Positions 44,700 through 53,998 are shown, counted from the stretch's first letter. The stretch is 64,000 bases of DNA from Vibrio sp. RE86 (GCF_013114545.1 NZ_VTXI01000010.1:1-64000); one strand, 5' to 3'. The notes: generated by a model not told the origin, from the sequence alone. A program made the numbers and translations.

Positions 44700-45941
44700 A
44701 TGAGTCTCAAAAACCGATTGGAAAGAGTGGCTCCTTTATTTGAGCCAGGTGGGAAGTATCAAAAGTATTATCCAGTATACGAAGCGGCGGCCACCATATT
44801 TTACACCCCCGGACATGTTAATAAGGGGATAACGCACGTTCGTGACAGCATCGACCTAAAACGCATCATGATTATGGTCTGGCTAGCGACATTCCCTGCG
44901 ATGTTTTGGGGGATGTATAACATCGGTAATCAATCAGCGATGGCACTTTTATCGACCTATTCGCTACAGGATCTAGCTGCGGTTATTGATGAAAGCTGGC
45001 GGCTCTCTTTGGCTTTTGGCTCGGCTGAAGGCCTTTCAACAGCCGGTTGGATGAGCAAGATGCTATTGGGCGCAACGTACTTTCTGCCTGTGTATGCAAC
45101 CGTCTTTATCGTTGGGGGATTTTGGGAAGTGCTGTTTGCGGTAGTTCGCAAGCACGAGGTAAACGAAGGCTTTTTTGTTAGCTCGGTGCTCTTCTCATTG
45201 ATACTGCCGCCGACAATTCCCCTTTGGCAGGCTGCATTAGGGATCACTTTCGGGATTGTTGTAGCGAAAGAGATTTTTGGTGGTACAGGGCGTAACTTCC
45301 TTAATCCTGCTTTGGCGGGGCGTGCTTTTCTCTATTTCGCCTATCCAGCCAACATGTCGGGCGGCGCAGTTTGGGTCAGCGCCGACGGCTATTCGGGGGC
45401 GACACCATTAAGTCAATGGTACGAGGGAGGTAACACCGCACTAATCAACAATATGACTGGAGACACTTTGGTGTGGAGTGATGCATTTCTTGGCAATATC
45501 CCAGGCTCCATGGGTGAGGTGTCTACATTGCTGATTGCTCTTTCAGGGTTAGCGTTAATCTTTATGAAAATTGCATCGTGGCGCATCGTGGCTGGGGTAA
45601 TCGTTGGTCTAGCCGCGACTTCTACCTTGTTGAACTTAGTTGGCTCAGAAACGAATGCGATGTTCTCGATGCCTTTCCATTGGCACTTTGTTCTAGGTGG
45701 TGTGGCGTTTGGTACCTTCTTTATGGCGACCGACCCAGTTTCTGCTGCTTTTACTAATAAAGGTAAATGGGCGTATGGGGTACTCATCGGTGTCATGACG
45801 ATTGGTATACGGGTGCTAAACCCAGCTTATCCGGAAGGGATTATGCTCGCGATATTGTTTGCTAATTTGTTCGCCCCTTTGTTCGACTTCATGGTCAAAG
45901 AAGCCAACATCAAGCGAAGAAAACAGAGACATGCCCAATAA
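44700..45941 (+). CDS. nqrB: orphan NqrB-like subunit (Na+-translocating NADH:quinone reductase)
   Basis: A protein of 413 residues matching NqrB over its full length: cytoplasmic N terminus ([25 protein letters not shown]), ten-helix membrane part ([41 protein letters not shown]) and [16 protein letters not shown] sequence near the end ([14 protein letters not shown]). The FMN-attachment threonine lies in [12 protein letters not shown], so flavinylation by ApbE is possible. No nqrA, C, D, E or F gene is nearby, so it is an extra copy. Function is open; co-location with cioAB hints at quinone-pool work. Confidence 0.88.
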   Translation: MSLKNRLERVAPLFEPGGKYQKYYPVYEAAATIFYTPGHVNKGITHVRDSIDLKRIMIMVWLATFPAMFWGMYNIGNQSAMALLSTYSLQDLAAVIDESWRLSLAFGSAEGLSTAGWMSKMLLGATYFLPVYATVFIVGGFWEVLFAVVRKHEVNEGFFVSSVLFSLILPPTIPLWQAALGITFGIVVAKEIFGGTGRNFLNPALAGRAFLYFAYPANMSGGAVWVSADGYSGATPLSQWYEGGNTALINNMTGDTLVWSDAFLGNIPGSMGEVSTLLIALSGLALIFMKIASWRIVAGVIVGLAATSTLLNLVGSETNAMFSMPFHWHFVLGGVAFGTFFMATDPVSAAFTNKGKWAYGVLIGVMTIGIRVLNPAYPEGIMLAILFANLFAPLFDFMVKEANIKRRKQRHAQ

Positions 45942-46080
45942 AGTCAAGAAGCAGCACTTACCAACCAAAATTTGTTTGGTGTGCTGCCGACCTTTTACGT
46001 GGAGAAAGAAGTGGTCGAGATGTTGGGATGAAGTGCGTTTCTGCTCTAACCGCTGTAGGAATGAGAACAAGAGAAACTGA
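45931..46080 (+). CDS. DUF2256 zinc-ribbon microprotein
   Basis: A protein of 49 residues. The DUF2256 pattern is clear: [16 protein letters not shown], a short spacer and [15 protein letters not shown], with four zinc-type cysteines plus one extra. Its ATG lies 11 bases before the end of nqrB, an overlapping pair that suggests coupling. Function is unknown; elsewhere the family is seen next to photolyase/cryptochrome genes. Confidence 0.82.
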   Translation: MPNKVKKQHLPTKICLVCCRPFTWRKKWSRCWDEVRFCSNRCRNENKRN

Positions 46081-46105
46081 CTCACTGTTCTACCAAGGAA
46101 CTCTT

Positions 46106-46813
46106 CTACCAAGGGATAACGTTCCCCGAATAGGAGAAAAAAGATCCGCTCTCTTCTGGGGTACTGTTTTCAATAATCTGGATGAGGTCATTGGCGACTC
46201 TGCTGGGAGTGAACAGCTTGCCTTGAGGGACATTGGCTTGAAAGGGCAGTGAGAGTGGCGTATCGGTTGTTCCGGGATGCAGCGACAAAACCACCGCCTT
46301 AGGTAAGGTGCGTTGCCACTCTATCGAAATGGTCTTGAGCAGCATGTTGAGGGCCGCTTTGGATGCTCGATAGCTGTACCATCCGCCAAGTTTGTTATCT
46401 TCTATGCTTCCCACTCGCGCAGACACAGTGGCAAGTTTTGGTGTGTTGCTTTTTTTTAGGTGCTGATTGAAATATTTGGCAACTAAGAGGGTAGGAAGGC
46501 TGTTGGTTGTTATATTTTTAAGATAGAAATGGCTATCAACGCTATTGAGTGACTTTTCTGGTCCGTTTCTATCGTCATGAAGCAAGCCTACGCAGTTAAT
46601 GATCCAGTCTACTGTTTGAATTTTCTCTGCGAGTGTTTGGATCTGTTCTTCATTTGAAACGTCCACACGATACCAAAGAATGTTGTTGTCTGTTGATGAG
46701 GGTTTGCTATTGAAATAAGTACCATGCAGCGTACCCGTTGGGTATCGACACTGGCACTCATGGATAATAGCCTTACCGATCCCACCGCTTGCCCCTAGCA
46801 CTAATATATTCAT
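46106..46813 (-). CDS. SDR family NAD(P)-dependent oxidoreductase
   Basis: A Rossmann enzyme of 235 residues. The dinucleotide-binding motif is VLGASGGIGKAI, the catalytic Ser is in SARVGSIED and the Tyr-Lys pair in GGWYSYRASKAALNML. It resembles the C-factor-like (CsgA) short SDR group. The substrate is not predictable. Convergent with the DUF2256 gene with a gap of 25 bases. Confidence 0.88.
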   Translation of the reverse strand: MNILVLGASGGIGKAIIHECQCRYPTGTLHGTYFNSKPSSTDNNILWYRVDVSNEEQIQTLAEKIQTVDWIINCVGLLHDDRNGPEKSLNSVDSHFYLKNITTNSLPTLLVAKYFNQHLKKSNTPKLATVSARVGSIEDNKLGGWYSYRASKAALNMLLKTISIEWQRTLPKAVVLSLHPGTTDTPLSLPFQANVPQGKLFTPSRVANDLIQIIENSTPEESGSFFSYSGNVIPW

Positions 46814-46921
46814 TTCTCTCTCCTTTTGAACTTATTTGGTTTTTTCTACGTTAGAGAAAGCAAACCAAGTCATTTACTTAGAATTACGAATGAGAAAAAA
46901 CAAACTTAAATCGTCATTCCG

Positions 46922-46937
46922 TGTGATTTTGTTCACG
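46922..46937. promoter_or_regulatory. CRP-type site, SDR / SBP-GGDEF divergent region
   Basis: TGTGATTTTGTTCACG fits the CRP consensus TGTGA-N6-TCACA with one mismatch. It is 116 bases upstream of the binding-protein gene and 109 upstream of the SDR gene, so it can serve either. Confidence 0.55.
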
Positions 46938-47052
46938 TTTATGTTGTGAAAATACGCGTGTTTAGCACCTTTATGCGGCACTAATTCAATAATTTCGAAA
47001 TATGGTCTAGTTTTATATGTGCTGGGTTTCTTATTGGTTGGGTAAATAGAGC

Positions 47053-48051
47053 ATGCCAGAAATATCGAGAAAAAGGATGGCGCTCATTGTATCTGTGATT
47101 GTGATGTTCATGGTGGCTTGGAGTGTGATTGATCGAGTGGGGAAAACGCCGCAGAAACCCTCATCTCAAATAAAAATTGGTGTGTCGCTGACGCCTCTCT
47201 CTTCGCCATTTCTAATCGCGGAGCAACTGGGCATTTTTGAAGAGTTTAATCTCGATGTCACACTTTTCCCTTGCTCAAGTGGCGCAGCCTGCACCGAGCT
47301 GATGATAGAACGAAATGTAGACTATGCGACAGCGTCAGAGTCCGTGGTCATGTTTCAAAGTTTCAAGCGAGACGACCTCTCTCTATTGGCCAGTTTTGTT
47401 GAGTCGGACAACGATTTAAAACTTTTGACGTTGTTGCCTTTCAAAATCGACACAGTGAGTGATTTAGGCGGCCGAAAAGTCGGGGTCGTTAAAGGAACGG
47501 CGAGTGAGTTTTACCTTGATTCCGTGTTGATTAGCAATAACGTGGAAAAACGGTCGATTCAGAAGATTTACATGCAACCCAACGAGTTGGTGCCTGCGCT
47601 GCTTTCCTATCGTGTTGATGCCATTTCTGCATGGGAGCCAATGGGCTTTCAAGCTGATCTTCTCTCTGTCGCTGAAGTGACGAACTTAGGTGCAAAAGGG
47701 ATCTATCAACTCTCCTTCAATCTTGTGTCTCGTTCGCCTTACTTGGAGTTTGTTGGCGATGAGCCAATTCGCTTACTACAAGCACTGGAAGTTGCCATAG
47801 ACTGGATAAACAGTAACCCCAATCAAGCGCTGACTATGATAGCGGCTCGGCTAGACATCCCACTCAATCAAGTGGAGTGGTCATGGGAAGATTACCTATT
47901 TCGGCTCTCTTTAGGTAACTCTTTGCTTTCAAACCTTCAACTGCAATCTCGCTGGGCGATTGATAGCGGGCTTGTCGAGAACTCCCCACCGGACTTTAGA
48001 GAAGTCTTTTATTCATACCCATACCAGCAAGTGGTTGCGCTGAGAGAGTGA
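47053..48051 (+). CDS. NMT1/SsuA-like membrane-anchored binding protein
   Basis: A 332-residue periplasmic binding-protein fold, anchored by one N-terminal helix (MALIVSVIVMFMVAWSVI). The family sequence is IGVSLTPLSSPFLIAEQLGIFEEFNLDV, then GRKVGVVKGTASEFYL, and ISAWEPMGFQAD in the C-terminal lobe. Such proteins bind sulfonates, nitrate, thiamine precursors or taurine, normally with an ABC permease. Here no transporter gene follows; three bases after its stop is a diguanylate cyclase. It therefore looks like a sensor input module instead of an importer. Confidence 0.85.
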   Translation: MPEISRKRMALIVSVIVMFMVAWSVIDRVGKTPQKPSSQIKIGVSLTPLSSPFLIAEQLGIFEEFNLDVTLFPCSSGAACTELMIERNVDYATASESVVMFQSFKRDDLSLLASFVESDNDLKLLTLLPFKIDTVSDLGGRKVGVVKGTASEFYLDSVLISNNVEKRSIQKIYMQPNELVPALLSYRVDAISAWEPMGFQADLLSVAEVTNLGAKGIYQLSFNLVSRSPYLEFVGDEPIRLLQALEVAIDWINSNPNQALTMIAARLDIPLNQVEWSWEDYLFRLSLGNSLLSNLQLQSRWAIDSGLVENSPPDFREVFYSYPYQQVVALRE

Positions 48052-48054
48052 GGC

Positions 48055-49437
48055 ATGTTGGATTCACTATTTAAAAAAATGTTCGTGCTTTCAACGATTA
48101 CCATGATGTTGACGTTGTTTATTGTTATCTCGTTTTCAAAGATCAATCGGCAGCAAGAGGTAACAAAAATAGAGCTGGACCAAATCATTGATCTGCAACT
48201 TTGCGTTGACTTACTGCGTAGCCAATTGTGGGCATTTAAGCAATTTGGTGACGATGCAAGCCTTGAACAAGTTGAAGTTGCACAAGCCGAACTGGATACA
48301 AAACTCACGGCATACCGAAGCGACAATATTCAGTTAGACAACATTCAGAGAATGAACCGAAGTCTTCAAACTTTGATCATCCAAGAGAAAAATCTCTATT
48401 TTGATGCACAACCGTCGGCAACGAATCAACGTTCAGCCGAGATAAGTGCTCGAGGGTTTCTCCACTCGCGCTACAACATGATTGTACAGAACATGACGGA
48501 AGAGTTAGCGCGTGTGCATCAAAGAGTTCTTAACCGAAATACGCAAGGCTTACGTGATGTTATGTCGACCGCAGCAGCTTGGCTAATCATCTGTTCCATC
48601 TTAGTGAGTATGACGGCTTGGCTGATCTTATTTCGCTTTAAATCAGGGGCAGAGGCGATGAAAGCGGCCATTTTGGATCTGGCAAAAGGGCAGCTCGACA
48701 CTAAAGTTGAAGCGGTAAAAATGGACAGTGAGTTTCGCGTTATTGCGAGTTTCTTCAATCAAATGACGGTTTCGCTATGTCATTCAACGGTGACAAAGAA
48801 AGAGCTCGAAGAAGAGGTGCTACGTCAAACACAACAGTTAAAGCACAAACAAGAGCAGCTGCTGTTTCTCAGTGAGCACGACCCATTAACGAATTTGGTG
48901 AATCGACGTGCGTTTGATAAACAGCTAGAGAGTGCGATTGTCAAAGCCAACCGGACGGGCTGTAAATTGGCCTTGTTATTTATTGATTTGGACGACTTTA
49001 AAGAGATCAATGATACCTATGGTCATGATGCTGGAGACTTCGTTTTGATCAAAGTCGCTGAGCGATTGGTCGAGTGTGTGCGAGAGTCTGATTTTGTTGG
49101 CCGACTAGGTGGTGATGAGTTTGTTGTATGTCTCGATCTTCTCAATGATTTCGACATTGTACCGGCGAAAGTTGAGCAGATTAAGTCAGCCATAAATGAG
49201 CCAATTGTCTTTGATGAACGAAGCTTAAAAGTTGGCGCAAGTGTGGGGGTAAGTCAGTTCCCTGATCATACCAAAAACAAAGAAGCCTTGATCTGTCTGG
49301 CGGATGAAGCCATGTATTTGTCTAAGCGTTCAAAGCCATCGAATTGCGAGCAAAGTTTAGCTGGTCAAAACGAGTCGGCAGAGAATGAAGCGGATGGTGA
49401 TGATAACGTGGTTAACTTGATTTGCCGTAACAAATAG
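48055..49437 (+). CDS. membrane diguanylate cyclase paired with a binding protein
   Basis: A protein of 460 residues: first helix (about 8-25), a helical periplasmic domain of about 140 residues, second helix (about 172-196), HAMP (FKSGAEAMKAAILDLAKGQL), a coiled linker and a GGDEF domain. The active site GGDEF is intact around 352-356 and the inhibitory RxxD site is RESD at the correct spacing, so product inhibition is expected. It should make c-di-GMP in response to the upstream binding protein, as in the NspS-MbaA logic of V. cholerae but with another receptor family. Partner interaction is inferred. Confidence 0.9.
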   Translation: MLDSLFKKMFVLSTITMMLTLFIVISFSKINRQQEVTKIELDQIIDLQLCVDLLRSQLWAFKQFGDDASLEQVEVAQAELDTKLTAYRSDNIQLDNIQRMNRSLQTLIIQEKNLYFDAQPSATNQRSAEISARGFLHSRYNMIVQNMTEELARVHQRVLNRNTQGLRDVMSTAAAWLIICSILVSMTAWLILFRFKSGAEAMKAAILDLAKGQLDTKVEAVKMDSEFRVIASFFNQMTVSLCHSTVTKKELEEEVLRQTQQLKHKQEQLLFLSEHDPLTNLVNRRAFDKQLESAIVKANRTGCKLALLFIDLDDFKEINDTYGHDAGDFVLIKVAERLVECVRESDFVGRLGGDEFVVCLDLLNDFDIVPAKVEQIKSAINEPIVFDERSLKVGASVGVSQFPDHTKNKEALICLADEAMYLSKRSKPSNCEQSLAGQNESAENEADGDDNVVNLICRNK

Positions 49438-49554
49438 TTGTGCTTTATTGCCTTGATTACCGCTGGGTGTAAATTTCAATAAACACATTCATAGCTTGAA
49501 AATGTAGAGCAATTTTCGACATTTTTATCAATTATCGGCATCTTATCCCAGTTT

Positions 49555-49574
49555 GATTCACCTTTTTGTGAATC
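49555..49574. repeat. inverted repeat upstream of yitT
   Basis: GATTCAC (49555-49561) and GTGAATC (49568-49574) flank a six-base loop, 22 bases before the yitT ATG. Possible operator or weak terminator of the GGDEF gene. Confidence 0.4.
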
Positions 49575-49596
49575 GTATGGGATAGGAAGCCTTAAA

Positions 49597-50205
49597 ATGG
49601 ATAAAGAACATAGCTTGCGAGAGAACATGCTCGCGCTTCTGTTAGGTAGTGCCTTGGTGTCACTGGGTGTTATCTTTTTCAACAAAGTCGGTCTTTTGAC
49701 TGGCGGTACCGCAGGATTGGCCATTTTTCTAACGAAGGTAAGCAGCTTTAGCTTCGGCCAGATCTTCTTTGCGCTTAACTTACCATTCTACATCTTGTCA
49801 GTAGCCCGTATGGGATGGCGTTTTACCATCAATACGTTTATTGCTGTTTCAATCGTATCGTTTGCGGTGGACCACCTACACCATGTGATCGAGATTGCGC
49901 GCATTGACGCTTTCTACGCAGCGCTGCTCGGTGGTGGGATGATCGGTATGGGTATGTTGGTGATCTTCCGTCATAAGATGAGTTTGGGTGGTTTTAATAT
50001 TCTTGCGCTGTTTCTTCAGGAGCGCTACGGAATTCGCGCAGGCAAAGTGCAGATGGCTCTAGACTGTACGATTGTGGTCATGTCACTGTTTATTGTTGAT
50101 GTGTCATTGATCTTACTTTCAGTGCTGGGCGCTGTGGCGACGAACTTAATTTTGGCGATGAACCACAAACCGGGGCGTTATCAACCTCAAGCGACGACGG
50201 CTTAA
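49597..50205 (+). CDS. YitT family membrane protein
   Basis: A 202-residue protein with five to six hydrophobic helices. It has the family start LLGSALVSLGVIFFNKVGLLTGGTAGLA and a helix with GGGMIGMGMLVIFRHKMSLGG. Members are of unknown function, called YitT-like or DUF161. It is monocistronic, with AGGA upstream and a terminator downstream. Confidence 0.85.
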   Translation: MDKEHSLRENMLALLLGSALVSLGVIFFNKVGLLTGGTAGLAIFLTKVSSFSFGQIFFALNLPFYILSVARMGWRFTINTFIAVSIVSFAVDHLHHVIEIARIDAFYAALLGGGMIGMGMLVIFRHKMSLGGFNILALFLQERYGIRAGKVQMALDCTIVVMSLFIVDVSLILLSVLGAVATNLILAMNHKPGRYQPQATTA

Positions 50206-50235
50206 AGCAAAGTACTAATCTAACTGATTCCAACG

Positions 50236-50264
50236 AAAGGCTTAGCGTGAGTGCTAAGCCTTTT
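50236..50264. terminator. bidirectional terminator
   Basis: AAAGGCTTAGC (50236-50246) and GCTAAGCCTTT (50253-50263), 11-base arms with a six-base loop. It lies between convergent yitT and the oxidoreductase gene, with T runs on both strands. Confidence 0.88.
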
Positions 50265-50270
50265 CCCTTT

Positions 50271-50774
50271 CTATTGACTGAGTTTCGCTCGAAATTCAGC
50301 AAGCTGATTAGGGTCGACAAAGTAGCCATCGCGACAAGGTGCGTGCAACATGTCTGCGAGCTCAATGTTGAAGTAGGAAAAGAGACCGTCAAAAAAGCCT
50401 TTAAAATGAGGGCTTAGTTCAGGACTAGCTGAACTTGCAACGACAAATCCCTTTTTGGCTTCTAAAGCGCGAGCTTTCGGTTTGAGCTCTGCAACGTCCA
50501 ACAGCTCTGTCATTCTATCGACTAAAGATTTCATGGGCGCAGTTACTGAATGCCAATAGACAGGGGAAGCAAAGAGCAAGCTGTCTGCCTTGAGCATCTT
50601 TTCGACTAAAGGGTAGAAGTCGTCGCTTGGGTAGTTATTTTGGTAGTTGTAAGCGGTGATGTTCAGTGTGTCGATGTCGACGATTTCAACGTCTTGATTG
50701 TCAGCTACATCTGCAACGGCTTTGGCGGTGTTGCCTTCCTTATTGGCGCTAGAAAAAAGAATCAGTGTTTTCAT
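50271..50774 (-). CDS. flavodoxin-fold NAD(P)H-dependent oxidoreductase
   Basis: A 167-residue flavoprotein of the NADPH-dependent FMN reductase type. The FMN phosphate loop is LFSSANKEGNTAKAV, and the ring-binding segment is ADSLLFASPVYWHSVTAPMKSLVDRM. Such enzymes reduce quinones, azo compounds or flavins. The promoter contains a perfect SoxR palindrome between elements spaced 19 bases apart, so it is a likely SoxR target induced by redox-cycling drugs. This is the most secure regulatory link in the window. Confidence 0.88.
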   Translation of the reverse strand: MKTLILFSSANKEGNTAKAVADVADNQDVEIVDIDTLNITAYNYQNNYPSDDFYPLVEKMLKADSLLFASPVYWHSVTAPMKSLVDRMTELLDVAELKPKARALEAKKGFVVASSASPELSPHFKGFFDGLFSYFNIELADMLHAPCRDGYFVDPNQLAEFRAKLSQ

Positions 50775-50811
50775 TTGTTAACCTTTTCATCTGATTTGCT
50801 GGGATGAAAAG

Positions 50812-50842
50812 ACTATAAAACCTCAACTTAAGTTGAGGTAAA
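50812..50842 (-). promoter_or_regulatory. SoxR-dependent promoter (perfect 18-bp box)
   Basis: CCTCAACTTAAGTTGAGG (50821-50838) is a perfect palindrome of the SoxR-box form CCTCAA-N-TTAA-N-TTGAGG. On the minus strand it sits between TTTACC (-35, 50842-50837) and TATAGT (-10, 50817-50812), with a spacer of 19 bases, the abnormal length that SoxR corrects. Confidence 0.8.
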
Positions 50843-50860
50843 GAGTTAATTTATGAAAAA

Positions 50861-50888
50861 CAGCAAGCTAGAACTTTCTAGCTTGCTG
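50861..50888 (-). terminator. terminator of the TetR-MFP-RND operon
   Basis: Perfect 13-base arms CAGCAAGCTAGAA (50861-50873) and its complement (50876-50888) with a two-base loop. On the minus strand it is followed by TTTTTCATAAAT. It is nine bases beyond the RND stop. Confidence 0.88.
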
Positions 50889-50896
50889 TGGGTGAA

Positions 50897-53800
50897 TTAC
50901 AGCTCTTCGTGTTTATGGACTAAACCAAAGTCTGCAAGGACGGCGTAGGCGGCAGGGATCATAAACAACACCAAGAGTGTCGATGCGAAAATGCCAAATA
51001 CAATTGAGATCACCAGAGGCTGAATAACTTGCGCTTGTAGGCTTGTTTCTGTCAGCAAAGGTAACAAACCTGCAGCGGTTGTCATTGAGGTTAAAAATAC
51101 AGCTCTGAATCGCTCTCGGCTCGCTTTAACCACAGAGTCATGAACCGTGTCACCTTCATCAACATGATGGCGGATATACTGCACAAGCAAAATCGAATCG
51201 TTGACCACAATCCCTGCAAGCGAGACAAAACCCATCATACTAGGCATGCTGAGCGAATGCCCCAGCAGTATGTGACCCCACACGACGCCAACGAACGCCA
51301 GTGGAATCGCAAGCATAACCACGAAAGGTTCTAAGTAGCTTCTGAACTGGTAGCTGAGAATGGCAAACACGCCAAATAGTCCAAGTAGAAACCCTTTACC
51401 CATTGAAGCCCCTGTTTCGGCGGTGTCTTTCGCTTCACCTTCGAAGTCGAAACGTAGGCCAGGGTATTTCGCCATCAGTTTAGGCGCTTCTTCTTTTTGG
51501 AACTGATTGATGATTGCAGTCGAGTTCGCTTTCGTGTTGTCAGTATCACCAAACACGCTAATGGTTCTTAGGCCATCGATACGTTGGATGCGCACATAGT
51601 TACGTTGGAAATCAAGCGTTGCTAGGGTCGCAAGGGGTATCTGGCTGCCATCCGATAGAATAATCGGGAAGTTGGCTAACTGTTGCAGATCACCCGCTTG
51701 AACCTTATCTAGACGCACTTCAATGGAGATGTTCTCAACGCCTACTTGGATTTCGTCGGCGGTTTGACCAAAAAAGGCGGCACGAAGCTGATTGGCGATA
51801 AGCTGACCATTGATGCCATAGGTTTCCGCACCCGGACGAAGCTTCACTAGCACTTCTTCCTTACCCATGCGCATGTCATCTAGCACACCATGTACACCAT
51901 CGAATTCATTTAAGTATTGCTGAATGTCGATTGAAGCCGATTTGAGAGCGTCGAGATCATCATGTTTCGCTCGAATCTCAATCGCTCGACCCCCTGGCCC
52001 CATTGTCGGTTGTTTAAACACAAGAGATATCGGGTCTGCAAGTTCACCAACGTCCTCACGCCACGCGGCGATAAATTCATCAATCAATGTATTTCGCGTT
52101 TCTGCGCCTAATAGATCGAGCCTAACCGTTGCAATGTGTGGCCCAGATTCATTGGCGTCTTGGTTTGCATTGAATTGGCTTGTAATGTGCTCAACTAACG
52201 GCGCGCCATTTTCGTACTTGTCGCTCCACTCTCGATCAAGTTTTCGTGCTGACAAGACGATTCTGTCGACTACCGCTTCTGTTTGAGACAGTGATGAGCC
52301 CGGAGGCAAAATAATACGCGCTTCGGCGATGTCACCATCAAGTTCAGGGAAGGGTTGGAACTTAAGTAGGCCGCCAGCCAAAGTGGCAACGGAGATAAGT
52401 AGCAATGCGCCAACCCCGCCTAAGAAGGCATAACGATATTCAACGACTTTTTCTACCGCATTAACCAAAGTGGTGTTGCGGAAATTCTCAAAGCTCTCAA
52501 GAATCTTCTGTTTAAATTTAGCCGGTGGCTTTTCTTTTTTCTCTTTATGCAGCGAATGGGATAGGTGATTTGGCAGGATCAAAAATGCCTCTACCAAGCT
52601 CAGGGTCAGTACCAGAATCAGGACTTGCGGCACAGCTTTCAGAACCGCCCCCATTTCACCTTGCAAAAATAGCAGGCTGCCAAAGATACACACAGTCGTT
52701 AAGAAAGATGAAATCACACCAGGCAGAACCTTTTTCACACCTTTTACGACAGCGTCATCGACCTCTTCGCCTCTGTCTAGATGCGCGGCAATGGATTCAG
52801 CAATCACAATGGCATCATCCATCATGATACCAATCGCCATCAGTAGCCCAACCAGAGACATGATGTTAATCGAGAGCCCAAGCTGAGCCATTAAAAATAG
52901 ACCACCAAGGAACGCAACGGGAAGCCCTGCAGCCACCCAGAAAGAGTAGCGCAAGCTAAAGAATAGCCACATGGTAGCGAATACGAGCACAATACCTTGC
53001 CAGCCGTTACTCACCATCATGGTTAAACGATCCCAAAGTACCGATGAAATATCATTCGTGAGTTGGAGCTTCACACCATCAGGTGCAATGGCTTGCTGCT
53101 CTTCAACAAACTGAGCCACGCGCTCTTTGATTCTTAGTGCGTCATCTTCTTTGTTTTTACTGACTTTAAGCAGGGCGGAGGGGTGGCCATCGAAAAGCAC
53201 CTTCTCTTCATCAAGTTCAAAGCGGTCAGTAATGGTCGCGATATCTCTCAGGCGAATGAGTGAGCCATTTGGTCCTGAACCAACAACAATGCTTTCAAGC
53301 TCTTCTGGAGTTGTGCGTCGCTCATCAAAACGAATCAGAAAATTCTTATCGGGCGTTTCTACATTACCGCTGGGTAGCTTGATGTTTTGACGGCCGATTT
53401 GATCGGCAATATCACCCACGCTTAGACCTAGCTGGCGCATAGCCTGTGAGTCGAGCTCAACGCGCAATTGGTGGTCGGAAAAGCCTGCAATATTGACCAG
53501 AGAAACGTCATAGTCGAGTTTTAACGTTCGTTTAAGCTGTTCTGCGTAAGCTTTCAACTCAGGCCATGTGGTATCGGCGGTAATGGCCACGTCAACAACC
53601 GGTTCATTCCAGTCGAGTTCTTGAACAATTGGCGATTCAATCTCTTGAGGAAAGTCGTTAATTGAGTTGATTTGCGTTTGAACGTCAACAAGCATGCGGC
53701 CAATGTCAGCTTGTTCATTCAACTTGAGAATCAAACGCGCCGAGCCTTCAATCGCCTCACACTGTGTCTCTTCAATATTGGCGAGCCCATCGACGGCATC

Positions 53801-53998
53801 TTCCATACGAACACAGATGCTCTCTTCAACTTCTTGAGGGGAAGCGCCAGGATAAACCACACCTGCCATGATGTAGGGTGGATCAAATTCTGGAAAGGTT
53901 TCTCGCTTAATCGTCGAAAGCGAGCTAAGCCCTAGCACCAACAGGCCGAGCATCAGCAAGTTGGCAGCAGTAGGGTGCTTTGCGAAGAATCGAATCAT
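50897..53998 (-). CDS. RND efflux transporter permease
   Basis: A 12-helix inner-membrane proton antiporter of 1033 residues of the AcrB/HAE superfamily. It begins MIRFFAKHPTAANLLMLGLL and has two large periplasmic loops; the proton-relay helix 4 includes GLLMAIGIMMDDAIVIAES, and the C-terminal half GFVSLAGIVVNDSILLVQY. It resembles the small-drug/bile or fatty-acid type exporters in vibrio (Vex-type) but I cannot fix the paralogue. It overlaps the adaptor gene by four bases (ATGA). No outer-membrane channel is encoded here, so it probably uses TolC. Confidence 0.92.
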   Translation of the reverse strand: MIRFFAKHPTAANLLMLGLLVLGLSSLSTIKRETFPEFDPPYIMAGVVYPGASPQEVEESICVRMEDAVDGLANIEETQCEAIEGSARLILKLNEQADIGRMLVDVQTQINSINDFPQEIESPIVQELDWNEPVVDVAITADTTWPELKAYAEQLKRTLKLDYDVSLVNIAGFSDHQLRVELDSQAMRQLGLSVGDIADQIGRQNIKLPSGNVETPDKNFLIRFDERRTTPEELESIVVGSGPNGSLIRLRDIATITDRFELDEEKVLFDGHPSALLKVSKNKEDDALRIKERVAQFVEEQQAIAPDGVKLQLTNDISSVLWDRLTMMVSNGWQGIVLVFATMWLFFSLRYSFWVAAGLPVAFLGGLFLMAQLGLSINIMSLVGLLMAIGIMMDDAIVIAESIAAHLDRGEEVDDAVVKGVKKVLPGVISSFLTTVCIFGSLLFLQGEMGAVLKAVPQVLILVLTLSLVEAFLILPNHLSHSLHKEKKEKPPAKFKQKILESFENFRNTTLVNAVEKVVEYRYAFLGGVGALLLISVATLAGGLLKFQPFPELDGDIAEARIILPPGSSLSQTEAVVDRIVLSARKLDREWSDKYENGAPLVEHITSQFNANQDANESGPHIATVRLDLLGAETRNTLIDEFIAAWREDVGELADPISLVFKQPTMGPGGRAIEIRAKHDDLDALKSASIDIQQYLNEFDGVHGVLDDMRMGKEEVLVKLRPGAETYGINGQLIANQLRAAFFGQTADEIQVGVENISIEVRLDKVQAGDLQQLANFPIILSDGSQIPLATLATLDFQRNYVRIQRIDGLRTISVFGDTDNTKANSTAIINQFQKEEAPKLMAKYPGLRFDFEGEAKDTAETGASMGKGFLLGLFGVFAILSYQFRSYLEPFVVMLAIPLAFVGVVWGHILLGHSLSMPSMMGFVSLAGIVVNDSILLVQYIRHHVDEGDTVHDSVVKASRERFRAVFLTSMTTAAGLLPLLTETSLQAQVIQPLVISIVFGIFASTLLVLFMIPAAYAVLADFGLVHKHEEL

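Noticed and set aside
45413..45796. A 127-codon frame antisense to nqrB
   Set aside because: It is a shadow of the nqrB frame with no start signal and no recognisable domain.
51924..52286. A 120-codon frame antisense to the RND pump
   Set aside because: It is a shadow with serine-rich composition and no promoter or ribosome site.
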